A DNA stretch of 64,000 bases from Hyperoodon ampullatus (taxonomy: Eukaryota > Chordata > Mammalia > Artiodactyla > Ziphiidae): positions 31,684,587 through 31,748,586 of the forward strand of contig OX457058.1 in NCBI GenBank assembly GCA_949752795.1, read 5' to 3'. Positions 60,222 to 64,000 of the stretch are shown one piece after another (position 1 is the stretch's first letter; each line of letters starts with the position of its first letter). The translations under genes and the position numbers were made by a program. The notes below the pieces were generated by a model. That model saw nothing but the letters and a program-made list of their open reading frames with translations, was not told the DNA's origin and did no database searches.

Positions 60222-60363
60222 CGGCCGGCACGGTCCACAGCGGCCCGCGGGGACGTACGGCGGCCCGTGGGGGTCACAGGAGCCGCGGAGGGCGGCCCGA
60301 GGGGATCACAGCGGCCAGCAGGGACCTACGGCGGCCGGCGGGGGTCATAGGGGTCTCGGGAGG
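60222..60363. repeat. GC-rich minisatellite, ~20 bp unit in two ~71 bp blocks
   Basis: Six units begin CGGCC(C/G/A)G and run 19-20 bp: 60222, 60241, 60261, 60293, 60312, 60332. Units 1-3 plus an 11 bp spacer match units 4-6 plus a similar spacer in order, so a three-unit block appears to have been duplicated. The array sits at the upstream edge of the MTMR10 promoter. Confidence 0.85.
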
Positions 60364-60563
60364 CGGCCCCGGCTTTCGTTCAAGCTTCCGTGCCGACTGC
60401 CCCGCGGTCCCCCTGTCCCCAGGACACCCCCCTGGACGCTGCTCGCTAGTCCTCCAGCTCGCGCGACCAGTGTTGTTTTCCTTCTTCGGGAGGAGCCCGG
60501 GGCGGGGGGAGGGGACTCTGGAGCCCTGGGCTCAGCCGGTCACGCTGTCTGCGGCCAGCGTGT

Positions 60564-61489
60564 GAGGGACGGGCACCGGGAAGGCGGCCCGGGACAGCCG
60601 GCAGTGACTGGGATCAGACGGTCAGCGCGGTGCCTTCAAGGTCGACACTGGGGGAGATTTTTCTCCCATCACACGGTTGTCTGTGCGGGAAGCTTTGAGA
60701 CTGGGGTGTCCTGCTGCTCAGTTCCACGGGGTGCTGAGGCTATTGACGGAGGACGTTGCCAGGCAACCCGGACTCCTTCATTTACTTTAACTTCTACCCT
60801 CTTTATTAAACTTTAATGTGGATAAAGATATTAAGCAAGTTACCTTCCTTTCTCTTCGTGCCTATTCTCACGTGTAAAAATACCAATGAGCAAATAAATG
60901 ATCAAAAGCCCAGCAAGAGTCAGGCCTTAGCGGTGTGGGCCGAATAGGCTATGGACCGGATAATCTACCCGTTAATTGCAAAGAACCGGCGAATTTCAGC
61001 ATATCAAGCGCAGGGCATTTCTGAACTCTTTAGCATGTTTCCGAACTGGAGCAGTCTTTGGTAAGGGGGCTAGTGATGTTTCATTTTGGTAAATCTATTA
61101 GTTGAGACTAGATTTTTCTTATGCTTTAAAGAATAAATCCCTAATCCAGCATATTATAATTAATGTCACAGGGAAGCTCCAATGTGCCCATATGAATCAC
61201 AACCATACTGACAAGTGTTGCTAATGGAAACACTAAAAAATTTAAACAAAGATTCAAAAGTTACGTTTTTTTGGAAAATAATTTATCCTGGATCCAGAAC
61301 CCCACTGATCTTTCTGGTTAACTTGTTTGAGTGCCATATGATTCCATTTTGACCGGGAACCACAATCATACTTTAAAATGTTAAGCCCATTGAGTTATAG
61401 ATGCTAAAGATAGTGTTGTGCACATACATTTAACACCTTTTTATGAATAGTCCGTGTTTTCTCTACATTAAATGGATTAAAAAAAAAAC
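60564..61489. other. Intergenic, upstream of MTMR10
   Basis: GC falls off to AT-rich sequence. No gene or repeat recognised. Confidence 0.55.
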
Positions 61490-61858
61490 CAAACTCATAG
61501 AAAAAGATCAGATTTGTGGTTACCAGAGGCAGGGCGTGGGAGGAGGGGGAATTGGAGGAAGGTGGTCAAAAGGTGCAAATTTCCAGTTAGGCGATAAGTA
61601 AGTACTAGGAATGTAATGTACAACATGATAAATATGATTAACATTGCTGTCTGTTATATAGGAAAGTTAAGAGAGTAAATCCTAAGCGTTTTTTTTTCTT
61701 CTTTCTCTTTTTATTGTATTTGCATGAGCTGATGAATGCCAGCTAAACTTATTGCGGTAATCATTCCACAATATATGCAAGTCAAACCATTAGGCTATAT
61801 ACCCTAAGCTGTATTTATACGGTGATGTATGTCAATTACATCTCAATAAAACTAGACA
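61490..61858 (+). mobile_element. L1 3' end fragment
   Basis: gatttgtggttaccagaggc, taatgtacaacatgataaat and atttatacggtgatgtatgt to ctcaataaaactag follow a mammalian L1 3' UTR in + orientation. Confidence 0.7.
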
Positions 61859-62063
61859 AAATGTATTTTTTTCCACAAATACTCTTCAAGGAATATGTGG
61901 ATCTTTATACTGAAATGACTTACTATAATTTGGCTTTTGCCCTACAGGTTTTCTTAGGATCTACAACTCTAATAAGTGACCATACAGTCGAAAAGTGGAA
62001 AAACTCTGATTTCCAGATTTGTCCAGACTTACCCTGAATTTTAGGGCCTTTTCAGTTATGTAA

Positions 62064-62455
62064 TTGTATCAGTCTGCTTGGTTTGCCATAAGAAAATACC
62101 ACAAACTAGGTGGCTTAAATAACGGAAATTTATTTCTCACAGTTCTGGAGGCTGGGAAGTCCAAGGTCAAGTATAGGCAAGATGGAATTCTGGTGCGAGC
62201 TCTCTGTCTGGCTTGCAGACAGTGGAGAGAGCTGAGAGTGGGGGGTTGGTGGTGGACGGGTGCAGGGTATTAGAGAGAGCGCACTCTGTTGTTTCTTCTT
62301 ATAGAGGCATTAATCCTGTTGGATTAGGACCCCACCACTTATGACCTCATTTAATTAATTACCCCCTAAAAGCCCTACCTCCAAATACAGTCACATTGGG
62401 GGTCAGGGCTTCAACGTCTGAATTTTGGGAGAATACATGCAGTTCCTAGCACTAG
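62064..62455 (+). repeat. Dispersed mammalian repeat (family not assigned)
   Basis: atcagtctgcttggtttgcc, accacaaactaggtggctta, then cctccaaatacagtcacatt are landmarks of a widely dispersed repeat. I cannot name the family with confidence. Confidence 0.6.
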
Positions 62456-62689
62456 TCCTGATCTCCTTGATACTCCGTACATTCGAAATAGCTGACTGTC
62501 TCCTTTGGTTCTGATGTCAGTATTTTGTCCCCTATTTTTCTGACTCTGTTTCCAGTATTGGCTCTTCTATCATGGGGGATAGTGGCATTCTCTACAGATC
62601 ATTTCCTTTTCCCTGTGAAGAGGAAAACAAGAGCTAACATTTCTTGAATATCTATTAGGTGCTAGGTAATTAATATATTCATTCAGTCA

Positions 62690-63500
62690 GTTACCAAATT
62701 TGTATTGATTGCTAACTCTGTGCTAAAAACGACTTGGGTCACTAAGAAGACAAAGTTTCTACTTTCCTGGCACTTTCACTCCAGGTGGAAGGATATAAAA
62801 AATTAATATATAACAAGTGCCATGAGGAAAAACAAATGGGAAGAAGACGAGGGTTTTGTTTTTCTATGGGAGATGGGGTGTGGTCAGGGAAGGCCTCTCT
62901 GATAAGATGACATTTTTAAAAAAAATTTTTTTTTAAAGGGCTTCAAATGCTTGGCTTATTTATTTATTTATTTATTTCTGCTGTGTTGGGTCTTCGTTTC
63001 TGTGCGAGGGCTTTCTCTAGTTGTGGCAAGCGGGGGCCACTCTTCATCGCGGTGCGCGGGCCTCTCACTATCGCAGCCTCTCTTGTTGCGGAGCACAGGC
63101 TCCAGACGCGCAGGCTCAGTAGTTGTGGCTCACGGGCCTAGTTGCTCCACGGCATGTGGAATCCTCCCAGACCAGGGCTCGAACCCGTGTCCCCTGCATT
63201 AGCAGGCAGACTCTCAACCACTGCGCCACCAGGGAAGCCCCTAAGATGACATTTGAGCAGAGACGGAAGGGAGTGAGGGAGCAAGCCAGGTGGAGATCAG
63301 GAGGAAGAGGGGTTAGCGGTGCAAATGCCCTGAGGTGCGAACCTGCCTGGTGTGTTCAGAGCAGCCTAATCTAGTGGAAGAAGAGGTCAGAGAAAAAGAA
63401 GCCAGATCACATAGGGCCTGAAAAATTGAGAAGCTTCTGAAGCATTTTGAGCTGAGAATGACGTGATCTGACATTTAAAAATAATCACTCCCCCTGCTGC
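62690..63500 (+). repeat. Old dispersed repeat, L2-like, split by a SINE
   Basis: The two halves (62690-62915 and 63242-63500) form one element once the SINE is removed: tggtcagggaaggcctctct before it and ggtggagatcaggaggaaga, gccctgaggtgcgaacctgc after it. Confidence 0.5.
62916..63241 (-). mobile_element. CHR-type SINE, full ~300 bp form
   Basis: On - it runs from GGGGCTTCCCTGGTGGCGCA to an (AAAT)n/A-rich tail. Exact 13 bp duplication taagatgacattt at 62903-62915 and 63242-63254. Confidence 0.94.
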
Positions 63501-64000
63501 AGAGGTACAGCGTGGTAGAAGCAGTGAGACTGAAATGGAGCAGGACCCTATGGTCTATGCCCCCCATGCCCTCAGCCTGCCTTTTGTCTGCAGGAAAACT
63601 TCAGTCAAAGAATAAATTCAATCAGAGAAGTGAGAAAATGCAGAAGCAAAGGAAAACAATCAAACAGGACAAAATAGTAATAGTTTAGTCATTAAGCAAA
63701 GTCAAGGACCTTTAGTTCCTCCTCAAGGGCTATGGATAATATTCTGAGCCATATCCTGTGAGCTGTCTTATAGCTACTGAAACCCACAGCAGGTGGAAGA
63801 AGTTAACTACATGATGACCAGGCTGTAGCCATGACATAAGCTGCCACAATTCTGAGAGCTGCCCTCAGAGAAATGGGAACAAACCGACCCTGGAACTAAA
63901 GAATAACTGTACTGAAAGCCATCAAGATGACGCTGATCAGACCACCCCATGACCAATTTCAAGATGACTGTCAGAGCTGCCTGTGCTGTTTCTACATGTA
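63501..64000. other. Unassigned intergenic end of window
   Basis: No gene is supported. The stretch 63780-64000 has an unusual, repeat-like, GA-rich texture (agctgccctcagagaaatgg, ccatcaagatgacgctgatc) that could be part of an LTR continuing past the window, but I cannot show ends. Confidence 0.35.

Larger units (their letters stand above)
59460..60560. promoter_or_regulatory. MTMR10: CpG island, MTMR10 promoter and 5' UTR
   Basis: Very high GC and many CpGs by eye over about 1.1 kb, covering the ATG exon and upstream sequence. No TATA box. On the - strand a YY1-type CAAGATGGC lies at 60175-60183, a position usual within the first tens of bases of YY1-type promoters, so transcription probably starts at about 60190-60240 and the 5' UTR would be some 350-400 nt. 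The start site is inferred. Confidence 0.85.

Noticed and set aside
60121..60816. 231-codon frame on + across the CpG island
   Set aside because: It begins at TTG, runs through a 20 bp minisatellite, and shows no protein family; treated as GC-rich chance frame.
60560..64000. 3' end of the next gene (TRPM1 in human order)
   Set aside because: No TRPM1-like coding or UTR sequence recognised; it probably starts beyond the window.

Overview
This is a 64 kb window of a mammalian nuclear genome, almost certainly from a toothed whale. The evidence is the interspersed repeats: about ten copies of a tRNA-derived SINE that opens with a CTTCCCTGGTGGCGCAGTGG-type sequence. Both the ~300 bp form and the ~195 bp deletion form known from cetaceans (CHR-SINE) are present, and several copies keep near-perfect target-site duplications. 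Older L1, L2, MIR, Tigger and MER20-like relics fill much of the rest. No prokaryotic, viral or CRISPR-like feature was seen.

Two protein-coding genes lie tail to tail, as in the human 15q13.3 region. FAN1 (Fanconi-associated nuclease 1) runs on the + strand, and its last seven coding exons (1042-13276) encode the C-terminal 332 residues, including the complete PD-(D/E)xK VRR-NUC catalytic motif. MTMR10 (myotubularin-related protein 10) runs on the - strand and is complete. It has sixteen coding exons from the ATG at 59821-59823 down to the stop at 17449-17451, with every junction GT-AG and every phase consistent. The spliced reading frame is 772 codons plus stop.

Layout. 1-1041: 3' part of a FAN1 intron. 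1042-13276: FAN1 exons and introns, with an antisense L1 around 3030-4004, another L1 around 11030-12530, and a nested SINE/retrocopy complex at 1263-1855. 13277-17448: the shared 3' region, with FAN1 poly(A) signals on +, candidate MTMR10 poly(A) signals on -, a Tigger fragment and a SINE. 17449-59823: MTMR10, with introns from 81 bp to 10.6 kb. 59460-60560: CpG island and MTMR10 promoter, holding a GC-rich minisatellite with a two-level repeat structure. 60560-64000: intergenic, with an L1 3' end, an unassigned dispersed repeat and a full-length SINE inside an older repeat.

Function. FAN1 is a structure-specific nuclease of DNA interstrand-crosslink repair. MTMR10 is a predicted catalytically dead myotubularin: the phosphatase pocket across the exon 12/13 junction has lost the Cys-X5-Arg signature. 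The two genes are neighbours by position and I see no sign of joint function. The most unusual observations are the 106 bp retrocopy inside a SINE with a 15 bp target duplication, the higher-order minisatellite in the MTMR10 CpG island, and a SINE lying in the sense orientation where the MTMR10 3' UTR is expected. I found no convincing new gene system.
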